Below are positions 16,737 to 25,533 of a stretch of 64,000 bases of DNA, in pieces (position 1 is the stretch's first letter; each line of letters opens with the position of its first letter). The DNA is taken from contig NZ_MAUE01000045.1 in assembly GCF_001702265.1 (NCBI RefSeq), positions 352,800 through 416,799 on the forward strand, written 5' to 3'. The stretch is from Pseudomonas aylmerensis (GTDB lineage: Bacteria > Pseudomonadota > Gammaproteobacteria > Pseudomonadales > Pseudomonadaceae). Both the position numbers and the translations under genes were made by a program. A model generated the notes under the pieces. The model was not told where the DNA came from, made no database searches, and was given only the letters and a program-made list of their open reading frames with translations.

Positions 16737-18089
16737 ATGTTTGGCATGTCCCACGAGTCCTACCTGCTGCTTGATGCAGTGGTCACTATCATCGGTCTGA
16801 TCTTTCTGATCACCAAGTTCAAGGTGCACCCGTTCATTGCACTGATCATCGCGGCCGGCTTCCTTGGCCTGACCTCGGGCATGCCCGTGGACAAGATCAT
16901 CAAGGCATTCCAGGACGGCTTCGGCGGGGTGCTCGGCTTTGTCGGCATCATCCTTGCGCTGGGCACCATGCTCGGCAAGATGATGGCCGAATCCGGCGGC
17001 GCCGATCAGATCGCCCAGACCCTGATCCGCGCCTTCGGCAAGGAAAAGGTCCAGTGGGCGATGATGTTCGCCGCGTTCCTGGTGGGCATCCCGCTGTTCT
17101 TCGAGATTGGTTTTGTATTGCTGATCCCGCTGGTGTTCATCGTCGCGCGCCGCACCGGCGTGTCGCTGATCAAGATCGGCATCCCGCTGCTGGCCGGCCT
17201 CTCGGCGGTGCACGGGCTGGTGCCACCGCACCCGGGCCCGCTGCTGGCCATCGGCGTGTTTGGCGCGGACATCGGCAAGACCATCCTGTATGGCCTGATC
17301 GTCGCACTGCCGACCGCCATCATTGCCGGTCCGATCTTCGGTACGTTTATCGCCAAGTACATCCCGGGCAATCCGTCCCAGGAGTTGGTGGATCAACTGG
17401 CCCGCGAACCTGAGTCGAAAACCCTGCCGAGCTTCAGCATCACCCTGATCACTGTGCTGCTGCCGGTGTTCCTGATGCTGCTGAAAACCTTCGCTGACAT
17501 CGCCCTGGTCGAAGGCCACGTGGTGCGCAACTGGATGGACATGATCGGCCACCCGATCACTGCGCTGCTGCTGGCGTTGCTGCTGTCGCTGTACACCTTT
17601 GGCCATCGCCAGGGCATCCATTCCAAGCAGATCCTCAAGCTGCTCGACGCCAGCCTTGCGCCGACCGCCGCGATCATCCTGATCATCGGCGCCGGTGGCG
17701 GTTTCAAGCAGATGCTGGTGACCAGCGGCGTGGGTGACGTGATCGGCCACATGGCGGTGAACGCGCAGATCAACCCGATCCTGCTGGCCTGGCTGGTGGC
17801 GGCGGTGATTCGTGTGGCAACCGGTTCGGCGACCGTGGCGACCATTACCGGCGCCGGCATCGTGGTACCGGTGGTGGGCATGATTCCAGGGGTCAACCGT
17901 GAGTTGCTGGTGTTGGCGACGGGCGCAGGTTCGTTGATCCTGTCGCACGTCAATGATGCGGGGTTCTGGCTGGTGAAGCAGTACTTCAACATGACCGTGG
18001 CCGAGACCTTCAAGACCTGGACGGCGATGGAGACCATCCTGTCGGTGGTGGCGCTGATCTTTATCATGCTGCTGTCGTTGGTGGTCTGA
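16737..18089 (+). CDS. gntP: Gluconate:H+ symporter
   Basis: 450 residues from the ATG at 16737, preceded by AGGAGA at 16722. About twelve to fourteen hydrophobic segments. GntP-family marks include FGGVLGFVGIILALGTMLGK, GIPLFFEIGFVLLIPL and the signature GLSAVHGLVPPHPGP, as well as ATGSATVATITGAGIV near the C-terminus. It imports gluconate across the inner membrane for the kinase encoded just upstream. The gene is closed by a REPIN. Confidence 0.95.
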   Translation: MFGMSHESYLLLDAVVTIIGLIFLITKFKVHPFIALIIAAGFLGLTSGMPVDKIIKAFQDGFGGVLGFVGIILALGTMLGKMMAESGGADQIAQTLIRAFGKEKVQWAMMFAAFLVGIPLFFEIGFVLLIPLVFIVARRTGVSLIKIGIPLLAGLSAVHGLVPPHPGPLLAIGVFGADIGKTILYGLIVALPTAIIAGPIFGTFIAKYIPGNPSQELVDQLAREPESKTLPSFSITLITVLLPVFLMLLKTFADIALVEGHVVRNWMDMIGHPITALLLALLLSLYTFGHRQGIHSKQILKLLDASLAPTAAIILIIGAGGGFKQMLVTSGVGDVIGHMAVNAQINPILLAWLVAAVIRVATGSATVATITGAGIVVPVVGMIPGVNRELLVLATGAGSLILSHVNDAGFWLVKQYFNMTVAETFKTWTAMETILSVVALIFIMLLSLVV

Positions 18090-18127
18090 CAGGCAGGCCA
18101 GGATGCCGGGGTGAAAACCCCCTCCAA

Positions 18128-18218
18128 ATGTGGGAGCGGGCTTGCTCGCGAGTGCGGTAGATCAGTCGCCAGATACATGACTGATACTGCGCATTCGCGA
18201 GCAAGCCCGCTCCCACAT
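18128..18218. repeat. REPIN with perfect 24-base arms
   Basis: ATGTGGGAGCGGGCTTGCTC at 18128 and its exact reverse complement ending at 18218; the identity covers 24 bases per arm (18128-18151 and 18195-18218). It lies between the convergent gntP and alaC genes and is the best-preserved copy in the window, suggesting recent activity. Confidence 0.92.
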
Positions 18219-18237
18219 GTGTGACCGCGTTGCGGGA

Positions 18238-19449
18238 TCAGGCCTTGGTGATCAAGCCATCCGCCCGGAACATCCCGCGAATGCCGCGCACCGCCTGGCG
18301 AATCCGGTCCTGGTTTTCGATCAGCGCAAAGCGCACATGATCGTCGCCGTACTCACCAAAGCCGATCCCCGGTGATACACACACCTTGGCTTCGAGCAGC
18401 AGCTTCTTGGCAAATTCCAGCGAGCCCATGGCGGCATACGCCTCGGGAATCTTCGCCCAGACGTACATCGACGCCTTCGGGTTTTCCACCATCCAGCCCA
18501 ACTCATGCAGACCCTTGACCAGCACATTGCGGCGCTGGCGGTACTGTTCGGCGATGTCTTTGACGCACTGTTGGTCGCCTTCCAGCGCAGCGATCGCCGC
18601 CACCTGCAGCGGGGTGAAGGTGCCGTAGTCGTGGTAGCTCTTGATACGGGCCAGGGCGTTGACCAGTTCCGGGTTGCCGACCATGAAGCCGATGCGCCAG
18701 CCGGCCATGTTGTAGCTTTTGGACAGGGTGAAAAACTCCACCGCAATGTCCTTGGCGCCCGGCACCTGCATGATCGACGGGGCTTTCCAGCCGTCGTAGA
18801 CGATGTCGGCGTAGGCCAGGTCATGCACCACCAGTACGTCGTACTGCTTGGCCAACGCAATCACGCGCTCGAAGAAGTCCAGCTCCACGCACTGCGCGGT
18901 CGGGTTGGACGGGAAACCGAGGATCATCATCTTCGGCTTGGGAATCGAGCCGCGAATCGCGCGTTCCAGCTCGGCGAAGAAGTCCACGCCAGGCACCAGC
19001 GGTACCGAACGCACCTGGGCGCCGGCAATCACGGCACCGTAGATGTGAATCGGGTAGCTGGGGTTCGGCACCAGCACGGTATCGCCCTGGTCCAGGGTGG
19101 CCAGCATCAAGTGCGCCAGGCCTTCCTTGGAGCCGATGGTCACGATGGCTTCCGACTCGGGGTCGATGTCCACTTCATAGCGGTCCTTGTACCAGCGCGA
19201 AATGGCGCGGCGCAGGCGCGGAATGCCCTTGGAAGTGGAGTAGCCGTGGGTGTCTTCGCGCTGGGCGACGGTGACCATCTTCTCCACGATATGTGGTGGC
19301 GTGGCGCCGTCAGGGTTACCCATGCTCAAGTCGATGATGTCTTCGCCGCGCCGACGCGCAGCCATCTTCAGCTCGGCAGTGATATTGAAAACATACGGGG
19401 GGAGTCGATCAATGCGCGCAAAGCGGCGCGGCGAACCTTGGTCTGCCAT
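18238..19449 (-). CDS. alaC: Alanine-type aminotransferase (class I/II, PLP-dependent)
   Basis: 403 residues. Fold-type I aminotransferase: GNPDGATPPHIVEKM near the N-terminus, the PNPSYPIH substrate segment, VVHDLAYADIVYDG, and the PLP lysine in FTLSKSYNMAGWRIGFMVGN. The C-terminal arginine motif is GDDHVRFALIEN. High resemblance to AlaC, which interconverts pyruvate and alanine with glutamate as amino donor. It is divergent from the GyrI-like gene with about 196 bases between them. Not part of an obvious operon. MalY-like or aspartate-type activity cannot be excluded but AlaC is the best reading. Confidence 0.88.
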   Translation of the reverse strand: MADQGSPRRFARIDRLPPYVFNITAELKMAARRRGEDIIDLSMGNPDGATPPHIVEKMVTVAQREDTHGYSTSKGIPRLRRAISRWYKDRYEVDIDPESEAIVTIGSKEGLAHLMLATLDQGDTVLVPNPSYPIHIYGAVIAGAQVRSVPLVPGVDFFAELERAIRGSIPKPKMMILGFPSNPTAQCVELDFFERVIALAKQYDVLVVHDLAYADIVYDGWKAPSIMQVPGAKDIAVEFFTLSKSYNMAGWRIGFMVGNPELVNALARIKSYHDYGTFTPLQVAAIAALEGDQQCVKDIAEQYRQRRNVLVKGLHELGWMVENPKASMYVWAKIPEAYAAMGSLEFAKKLLLEAKVCVSPGIGFGEYGDDHVRFALIENQDRIRQAVRGIRGMFRADGLITKA

Positions 19450-19645
19450 TGTTGCCTCGAGAGTACGTAAGCGCCCGGAACCGTCCGAGCGACGTCGGCC
19501 ACTGCGGTGGCCTGCGGGGCAGACAATACGGTCGATGATGGCCAGTTGTCCAGATGCGTAGGAAAATTTTCTGCATGGAGTCCAGCGCGGATATGCCCCT
19601 ATACTCGATGCGGGTTTGTTCCCTCATAAGAAGGAGACTGTTCGT

Positions 19646-20128
19646 ATGGATCAGCAGACAAGACAACCGTTGGAGCCACGCATGGAAGCCGGTAAAGCCC
19701 TGGTGATCGCCGGGGTGCAAGGGCGTTATTCGAAGGCCACCGTGGGCGATATCCCCAAGCTGTGGGAGTTGTTCGACACCTGCGTCAAGGACATCAAGAA
19801 GCGCGTTGGCGGCGTGACCTATGGGGTGTGCCACAACCCCAGACATGACGAATTCGACTACATGGCCGGGGTTGAAGTCCCCACCAAGGGCGACGTACCG
19901 AGCAACTTCGAGTCCATCGAAATTCCACCGCTCAACTACGCCGTGTTCCCGCACTACGGTCCGGTGCAGGCGCTGGAGCAGACCTACGAACGCATCATGT
20001 TCGAATGGTTGCCGCACTCGGGCTACAAGGTGATGGGCGCGGATTTCGAGCGTTACAGCGCGGATTTTGATGCGCGCAAGGGCATCGGGACGGTGGAGAT
20101 CTGGCTGCCGGTTCAAGCCAAGGCCTGA
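19646..20128 (+). CDS. GyrI-like/AraC effector-binding-domain protein
   Basis: 160 residues from the ATG at 19646 after AAGGAG at 19631. It consists of a single effector-binding (GyrI-like, SOUL-like) domain: FDTCVKDIKKRVGGVTYGVCHN, YMAGVEV, IEIPPLNYAVFPHYGPVQAL, WLPHSGYK, then FERYSADFD and VEIWLPV. Such stand-alone domains bind small hydrophobic ligands, detoxify or modulate proteins; there is no DNA-binding part. Followed by a strong hairpin. Exact role unknown. Confidence 0.85.
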   Translation: MDQQTRQPLEPRMEAGKALVIAGVQGRYSKATVGDIPKLWELFDTCVKDIKKRVGGVTYGVCHNPRHDEFDYMAGVEVPTKGDVPSNFESIEIPPLNYAVFPHYGPVQALEQTYERIMFEWLPHSGYKVMGADFERYSADFDARKGIGTVEIWLPVQAKA

Positions 20129-20135
20129 TGCAACG

Positions 20136-20163
20136 CGATTGAGCTGCCTGGGCAGCTCAATCG
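20136..20163. terminator. Hairpin between convergent genes
   Basis: CGATTGAGCTGCC and GGCAGCTCAATCG are perfectly complementary 13-base arms with a two-base gap, only 7 bases after one stop codon and 7 bases before the other. There is no T-run, so it may be a factor-assisted or bidirectional terminator. Confidence 0.7.
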
Positions 20164-20169
20164 ATACCG

Positions 20170-21360
20170 TCACTCGCTGAGCAGGCGCCCGATGAAGGAC
20201 TGGCGACCCGCGTGAATGCCGCTGCTTTGCAGTGTGCTGTTGAACGTTACCCACTCCACCAGGCTGATTTGGCCGTGCTCGGGACGTCCGTTGGGGTCTC
20301 GCCATGCATTGGCGATGCCGTCCACACCAAAGGTGGCGTCCGGTTGACTGTCCGGGTTGAACCGGAGCAACTGGATGACGCTGCCATTGCCATTGCGGGC
20401 CAGTGCCACGATTTTCTGATCAGGCTGGACCACCACGCTGGTATAACGGAAACCGTCGGCGTTTTTTTCCAGCGGCTTGCCGGCATTAAAGGCGGGATCG
20501 GGTTGGCCGTTGGCCAGCAGGATGGCCACGAAGTTCTTGTCCCCCGGGGTGGTATAGCTACTTCCGGCAATCGCTATTCTGCCTTCCGGGCCCTTGGCCA
20601 GTGCAGTGACTTGTCTGTTTTGCTTATTGTCGAAGGGCAACGCGGCGACGCCATTTGTACCGAAGCTACGGTCAGTTTCACCTTTATCCGTCAGGCCGAC
20701 GATGTAGGCCTCGCGTCTGTCTTCCAGTTTGGTCGTACCGGCAATTACGAAACCTTCCTGGGTAATCAGCACACTGTCGAGTTGGGAATTACGCCAAATA
20801 TTCGGTTCGTTGTTTCCGAAGTTGAGGACCTCGCCGTTGACACCGAGTTGGTAGATAAAGGTGTCACTGCCGTCACTGAATACGGCGACAATCTTGTTGT
20901 CGGCCTGCACGGCTAAACCGCCTTTGATGCTCACGGGAAAGACCGCTTTATCCAGTTCCCTTATGCCGTTTACGCCAAACTGCAGGTCCGCGTTGCCATC
21001 CTCCGCATTGAATCGAGTAATAAATGCGCGATGCGCATTTCCCAGTGCAGCCAGCAAAACGGGCTTTCCATCAGGTTGAATGATCAGGTCCGTGAGGACG
21101 GCGGATTCTGCAAGGCGCGTGTATCCGGTCCCGAATTGGGTGTCGAGCTCACCTGCAGGCGTATGTTTGGTGACGGCTAATCGATTTGTGTCGCCTTCTC
21201 TCGTCAATCCCACCGTCAGGGTGGAACCGTCACTGAGCACGCGTGACAGGCCTGCGGAGGATGAGGCGATGACCGTGCCGTCCTTTGGGGATTGGTTCCC
21301 GAAGGACAGGTCCGGGCCGCCGGCGGTGTTTGCCGTAGTGTGATTCGACGGAATACTCAT
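20170..21360 (-). CDS. Delta-60 repeat (beta-propeller-like) protein
   Basis: 396 residues from the ATG at 21360, with GGAGA 7 bases upstream; the frame continues to 21513 but lacks support. Repeated units of about 50-60 residues carry the delta-60 pattern of a glycine/phenylalanine turn such as LDTQFGTGYTRL, ADLQFGVNGI, TDRSFGTNGVAAL, PDATFGVDGIANAW, each followed by a VxxDGKxVxAG-like strand (IIQPDGKPVLLAA, AVQADNKIVAVF, VVQPDQKIVALA). These fold as propeller blades. There is no signal peptide, so the location is unclear; related pseudomonad proteins can be secreted. Base composition is somewhat AT-richer than neighbours, suggesting later acquisition. Confidence 0.85.
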   Translation of the reverse strand: MSIPSNHTTANTAGGPDLSFGNQSPKDGTVIASSSAGLSRVLSDGSTLTVGLTREGDTNRLAVTKHTPAGELDTQFGTGYTRLAESAVLTDLIIQPDGKPVLLAALGNAHRAFITRFNAEDGNADLQFGVNGIRELDKAVFPVSIKGGLAVQADNKIVAVFSDGSDTFIYQLGVNGEVLNFGNNEPNIWRNSQLDSVLITQEGFVIAGTTKLEDRREAYIVGLTDKGETDRSFGTNGVAALPFDNKQNRQVTALAKGPEGRIAIAGSSYTTPGDKNFVAILLANGQPDPAFNAGKPLEKNADGFRYTSVVVQPDQKIVALARNGNGSVIQLLRFNPDSQPDATFGVDGIANAWRDPNGRPEHGQISLVEWVTFNSTLQSSGIHAGRQSFIGRLLSE

Positions 21361-21496
21361 GAGTGTTCTCCGGATGGGACGTTGAGAGTTTCCACGCCTG
21401 CTCGTTCCAAACCTTGAGCGACAACTTCGGGCATTCCAGTACAAAGCATAGGGCGACCGCTGTATAGCTGTGAAATCTGACAGTAGACACGACCGT

Positions 21497-21997
21497 TCAG
21501 AGGGGCCGGTCAAACACCCAGCTCAAACGGCGCTCATACCCAATGCGGCCCCTGTACGCCTCCCCGCTGTCCACCCAGCCGGCGCTCAGGTACATCGTCA
21601 TCGCCGCCACATTGTCCGCGTCCACGGACAACTCCAGGCCCTTGATCTGCGGCCACGCCTGCAGTGCCGCTGCGGGCAGCGCCTGTAGACACGCCTTGCC
21701 GAACCCGCGCCCTTGCTGCTGGCGATCCACCTGCAGCGCGTGCAGCGTCGCGCTGTGCTCGTCGGCCCAGTGGGGCAGGCAGGGTGGGCGTTTGAGCAAC
21801 AGGAAAGCCACGGGATGCTCGTCGGCAAGCAGGGCGAAGCCCTTGATCGCAGCGGGGTTGGGATTGACCAGCAGGCTGTTCAGCGCGCAATCGATATCGC
21901 CGGAATACGCCAGTTGCTCGGGATGCACTTGCAGGGTGTTGAGCTGCTGTTTCTGCACAAGGCTCAGCGTCTCATAGGGGACGAGGCGGGTTTCCAT
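21497..21997 (-). CDS. GNAT-family N-acetyltransferase
   Basis: 166 residues. The acetyl-CoA pyrophosphate-binding motif is QQQGRGFGKACLQALPAAA (about 94-112), preceded by the strand SATLHALQVDR, and followed by LELSVDADNVAAMTMYLSAGWVDSG, the standard beta5-alpha4 region. Acetyl acceptor unknown; protein, amino-sugar or small amine substrates are all possible. Alone between the delta-60 gene and the ECF42-type cluster, on the opposite strand to the latter. Confidence 0.9.
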   Translation of the reverse strand: METRLVPYETLSLVQKQQLNTLQVHPEQLAYSGDIDCALNSLLVNPNPAAIKGFALLADEHPVAFLLLKRPPCLPHWADEHSATLHALQVDRQQQGRGFGKACLQALPAAALQAWPQIKGLELSVDADNVAAMTMYLSAGWVDSGEAYRGRIGYERRLSWVFDRPL

Positions 21998-22144
21998 CAG
22001 GGACGCATCCGAATTCCTACAAAGAGCCGTGGATTCTAGCGGGTTTGCCGGGGGTGAAATTATTTTTCAAGCGGCTGTCGATTCGGCGTCGGCGCGTTCG
22101 ACTAAGGGTGTCTTCCGTGAATCACACCCCGCAGGAGTATCGCC

Positions 22145-22564
22145 ATGAGCACCACCATCAATCGCCTCATCGATGCCTGGAAACACGCCGTCGTCGCCCG
22201 GGATATCGACAAGATTGTCAGCTTTTACGCCGACGATATCGTCGCGTTCGACGCCGTGACCGCGTTGCAATTCAAGGGCAAGGCCGCTTATCGCGCGCAC
22301 TGGGAGGAATGCATGAAGCACTGCCCCGGCCCGGGGATTTTCGAGTTCCACGAACTGCGCATCGTCGAGTCCCAGGACAGCGCATTTGCCCACTGGCTGG
22401 CCCATTGCGGCGGCGCCGGGCCGGACGGCGAGGTCAAGGCCTGCTGGATGCGCGTGACTGCCGGCTATCAACAGATCAATGGTCAATGGCGCGTGGTGCA
22501 TGAGCACTGGTCGGCGCCGTTCGACATGGACAGCGGCACCGCACTGTTCGACCTGAAACCTTGA
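22145..22564 (+). CDS. SnoaL/NTF2-like (DUF4440-type) protein
   Basis: 139 residues. NTF2-like cone fold: NRLIDAWKHAVVARDIDKIVSFYADDIVAFDA, the FKGKAAYRAHWEECM helix, and the closing strands WMRVTAGYQQINGQWRVVHEHWSAPFD. This closely matches small enzymes or binding proteins of the ketosteroid-isomerase-like type. It is the first of four same-strand genes leading to an ECF sigma factor, a group often seen with SnoaL, DGPF and AHSA1 proteins. No catalytic assignment is possible from sequence alone. Confidence 0.88.
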   Translation: MSTTINRLIDAWKHAVVARDIDKIVSFYADDIVAFDAVTALQFKGKAAYRAHWEECMKHCPGPGIFEFHELRIVESQDSAFAHWLAHCGGAGPDGEVKACWMRVTAGYQQINGQWRVVHEHWSAPFDMDSGTALFDLKP

Positions 22565-22606
22565 GCGCCGCGAACTATAGTCAGTAGTCCGAAAACGGAG
22601 ACGCAC

Positions 22607-22951
22607 ATGAAATACCTCTGCCTGATCTACAGCAACGAACAGGTCCTGCACACCTCGCCCGACAGTCCCGCAGACCCGGAGTGTCTTGCCTATGCGCAGT
22701 CCATCGAGGCCAGCGGCCGCATGCTCGCTGCCGAACCGCTGGAATCGGTAAGCACCGCCACCACTGTGCGCATGCGCAACGGCAAGCTGTCGATCACCGA
22801 CGGGCCGTTTGCCGAAACCAAAGAGCAGCTCGCCGGGTTTTACCTGATCGAGGCACGCGACTTGAATGAGGCGATCCAGGTGGCCGGTGGCATTCCGGCC
22901 GCCCGGGTCGGCAGTGTGGAAGTGCGCCCCGTGCGCGAGTTGAATCTCTGA
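22607..22951 (+). CDS. YCII-related DGPF-domain protein
   Basis: 114 residues. YCII/DGPF fold: MKYLCLIYSNEQ at the N-terminus, the name-giving segment SITDGPFAETKEQLAGFYLIEA (about 64-85), and GSVEVRPVREL at the end. DGPF proteins are the hallmark genomic neighbours of ECF42 sigma factors and likely members of their regulon. Their biochemical role is not established; a conserved His/Asp pocket in YciI relatives suggests hydrolase or oxygenase activity. RBS GGAGA lies about 8 bases before the ATG. Confidence 0.92.
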   Translation: MKYLCLIYSNEQVLHTSPDSPADPECLAYAQSIEASGRMLAAEPLESVSTATTVRMRNGKLSITDGPFAETKEQLAGFYLIEARDLNEAIQVAGGIPAARVGSVEVRPVRELNL

Positions 22952-22984
22952 ACACAACAATCACAAGACTTGAGGAGGTTTACC

Positions 22985-23461
22985 ATGACAACCCAACCCG
23001 CCGAATTCGAACTGTCCATCAGCCGCTTGATCGACGCGCCGCGCAGCAAAGTCTTTCGCGCCTGGACCACGCCCGTCCTGTTGCAACAATGGTGGGGCCC
23101 CCACGGCATGACCACCCCCGTGTGCGAAATGGACCTGTGGGTCGGTGGCCTGTTTCGCACCCTGATGCGTGCGCCGGATGGCAGCGAGTACCCGACCCAG
23201 GGCGTGTTCCTGGAGATTGAGGCGCCCAGTCGCCTGGTGTTTACCGACGCCTTCAAGCCGGGTTGGATCCCCTCGGGAAAACCGTTCATGAGCGCCGAAG
23301 TGACCTTCGAAGATGTCGACGGTAAGACCCGCTACACCGCCCGCGCCATGCACTGGAGCGCTGAAGACAAACAGGCCCACGAAGCCATGGGCTTTCACGA
23401 CGGCTGGGGCCAGAGCCTGGACCGGCTGGTGACATTGGTGACCCAGGGCATGCCCGATTGA
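22985..23461 (+). CDS. SRPBCC/AHSA1-family protein
   Basis: 158 residues from the ATG at 22985 after GAGGAGG; five extra in-frame codons upstream are unlikely. The fold marks are ISRLIDAPRSKVFRAWTTPVLLQQWWGPHG (first helix), the GGLFRTLMRAPDG strand pair, LVFTDAFKP and the C-terminal helix HDGWGQSLDRLVTLV. Members bind hydrophobic ligands in a deep cavity. Its stop overlaps the TTG start of the sigma factor gene, so the two are co-translated. Confidence 0.9.
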   Translation: MTTQPAEFELSISRLIDAPRSKVFRAWTTPVLLQQWWGPHGMTTPVCEMDLWVGGLFRTLMRAPDGSEYPTQGVFLEIEAPSRLVFTDAFKPGWIPSGKPFMSAEVTFEDVDGKTRYTARAMHWSAEDKQAHEAMGFHDGWGQSLDRLVTLVTQGMPD

Positions 23462-24672
23462 CGCCGGCGATCGAGGCGATCTACCGCAGCGAATCGCGGC
23501 GCGTCCTCGCTACCCTGATCCGCTTGCTGGGGGATTTCGACCTCGCCGAAGAAGCCTTGCACGAGGCGTTCTTCGTCGCGGTCGAGCGCTGGCCGCAGGA
23601 CGGTGTGCCACAAAATCCCAGGGCGTGGCTGGTCTCCACCGGTCGCTTCAAAGCCATCGACCGCTTGCGCCGCCAGGCGCGGTTCACCCCGTTGCTGCAG
23701 GCTCAGGCCGACGCGCTGCAAGCGCAGGACTGGAGCGAGGAAGACGTGGAAGATGACCGCCTGCGCCTGATTTTTACCTGCTGTCACCCGGCACTGGCAC
23801 CTGACGCACAGGCGGCGCTGACCCTGCGTGAGATCTGTGACCTCACCACCGAGGAAATCGCCCGCGCCTTCCTGGCCACGCCGACCACCATTGCCCAGCG
23901 CATCGTGCGCGCCAAGGGCAAGATCCGCGAAGCGAAAATCCCTTATCAGGTGCCGTCGCTGGCCGAACTGCCCGAGCGCCTCGACAGCGTGCTGCGCGTG
24001 GTTTACCTGGTGTTCAACGAAGGCTATTCGGCCTCCATGGGCGCCGACCTCACCCGGGAGGAGCTGACCCGCGAAGCCATTCGTCTCGGTCGCCTGTTGC
24101 TGGAATTGCTGCCGGAGCCGGAAGTGATGGGCTTGCTGGCGCTGATGCTGTTGCACGAATCCCGCCGTGCAGCACGGACCTCGGCCAGTGGCGAACTGGT
24201 GCTGTTGAATGAACAGGACCGTGCGCTGTGGGATGCGTCCTTGATGGCTGAAGGCTGCGCCTTGGTGGAACGCGCACTGGCCTTGCGCGGCTACGGGCCC
24301 TATTGCCTGCAGGCGGCGATAGCCGCGGTGCATGCCGAAGCACTGGACGCGGGGCAAACCGACTGGCTGCAGATCGTCGGGCTCTACGATGTATTGCTCA
24401 GGCAGGTGCCATCGCCGGTGATCGAGCTGAACCGCGCCGTGGCGGTGGCCATGTGGCAAGGCCCGCTGGCGGGCCTTGATCTGGTGGAAGGCATTTTGCA
24501 ACGAGGCGACTTGCTCGATTACCACTTGGCGTATTCAGCGCGCGGGGAGTTTTGCCGGCAATTGGGGCGGGTAGAAGCGGCTCGTACAGCTTATGAAAAA
24601 GCCCTGTCGCTGACCCAGCAAGCGCCTGAAAAGCGCTTCCTCGAGCAGCGCCTGGCCGAACTCAAGCACTAG
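23458..24672 (+). CDS. ECF-type RNA polymerase sigma factor, ECF42-like with C-terminal TPR-like extension
   Basis: 404 residues from a TTG overlapping the previous stop by four bases. Sigma region 2 (about 4-70: ESRRVLATLIRLLGDFDLAEEALHEAFFVAVERW, FKAIDRLRR) and region 4 (about 110-160: ALTLREICDLTTEEIARAFLATPTTIAQRIVRAKGKIR) are followed by an unusually long C-terminal half (about 185-404) with helix pairs of TPR type (GEFCRQLGRVEAARTAYEKAL). This is the ECF42 arrangement: no anti-sigma gene, control through the extension, and DGPF genes as neighbours, as here. Signal unknown. Confidence 0.93.
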   Translation: MTPAIEAIYRSESRRVLATLIRLLGDFDLAEEALHEAFFVAVERWPQDGVPQNPRAWLVSTGRFKAIDRLRRQARFTPLLQAQADALQAQDWSEEDVEDDRLRLIFTCCHPALAPDAQAALTLREICDLTTEEIARAFLATPTTIAQRIVRAKGKIREAKIPYQVPSLAELPERLDSVLRVVYLVFNEGYSASMGADLTREELTREAIRLGRLLLELLPEPEVMGLLALMLLHESRRAARTSASGELVLLNEQDRALWDASLMAEGCALVERALALRGYGPYCLQAAIAAVHAEALDAGQTDWLQIVGLYDVLLRQVPSPVIELNRAVAVAMWQGPLAGLDLVEGILQRGDLLDYHLAYSARGEFCRQLGRVEAARTAYEKALSLTQQAPEKRFLEQRLAELKH

Positions 24673-24696
24673 GAGCTGGCTCCTGAAAGGGGCCGC

Positions 24697-25422
24697 TCAG
24701 GGCTGCTGGCGAGTCGCGGCCAACACGATCTCGCGGATGCACACATGCTGCGGTTGCTGGTAGGCATAGGCAATCGCCGAGGCCACATCGTCGGCACTCA
24801 GCACGGTGCCGCCCATGTCCTGTTTCCAGGCTTGGTAGCCGCTCTTGATCGCCTCATCGGTGGTGTGGCTGAGCAATTCGGTTTCCACTGCGCCCGGAGC
24901 GATGGTGATCACGCGGACATTGCTCGGCGACAATTCCTCGCGCAGGTTCTCTGAAATCCCATGCACGGCAAACTTGGTGCCGACGTACGCCACGTGGTTC
25001 GGGAAGGTCTTGCGCCCGGCCACCGAGCTGACGTTGATGATCGTGCCGCGCTTGCGCGCGACCATGCTCGCGGCCACCGCGTGAATGCCATTGAGCAGGC
25101 CCTTCACGTTGACGTCGAGCATCTGCTCCCACTGCGCCGGGTCTTGCTCGCTGACTGCGCCCAGCAGCATCACGCCGGCATTGTTGATCAACGCATCGGC
25201 CGGGCCGAATTGCGCTTCAGCTTCCTTCACGGCAGCGACGAGGGCGGCGCGGTCGGTGATGTCGACCCCACGGTTCAGGGTGTTCGGCAGGTTGAGGTCG
25301 TTGAGGCGATCAATACGGCGTGCCAGCAGCAACAGCGGGTGACCGGCGGCGGACAATCGGCGGGCGGTAGCTTCGCCGATACCCGAACTGGCGCCTGTGA
25401 TGATGATCAGTGGCTGGCTCAT
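24697..25422 (-). CDS. Short-chain dehydrogenase/reductase
   Basis: 241 residues of the classical SDR fold: ITGASSGIGEATA (cofactor loop), NNAGVMLLG, the INVSSVAG serine and YVGTKFAVHG (YxxxK). TELLSHTTDEAI follows the PGAVET motif. The downstream hydrophobic residues suit an alcohol or aldehyde substrate. The gene is divergent from a LysR regulator (25534) with 111 bases between, and converges on the sigma-factor gene. Cofactor specificity probably NADP given the ARR after beta-2 (LLLLARRIDRL). Physiological substrate unknown. Confidence 0.92.
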   Translation of the reverse strand: MSQPLIIITGASSGIGEATARRLSAAGHPLLLLARRIDRLNDLNLPNTLNRGVDITDRAALVAAVKEAEAQFGPADALINNAGVMLLGAVSEQDPAQWEQMLDVNVKGLLNGIHAVAASMVARKRGTIINVSSVAGRKTFPNHVAYVGTKFAVHGISENLREELSPSNVRVITIAPGAVETELLSHTTDEAIKSGYQAWKQDMGGTVLSADDVASAIAYAYQQPQHVCIREIVLAATRQQP

Positions 25423-25533
25423 GTGTGCACTCCTGGAATAAGAAAAATCGATAACTGAAACGTGCGCGCAGTATATTTACCCGGTTAAAGGCTGAAAAAT
25501 GCCTTATTCCTCTGTCTGTCATCGGATCTGGCT

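Noticed and set aside
16020..17948. 642-residue minus-strand open frame across gntK and gntP
   Set aside because: Antisense of the gluconate genes; composition dominated by His/Gln/Asp, a known artefact of antisense frames in GC-rich DNA.
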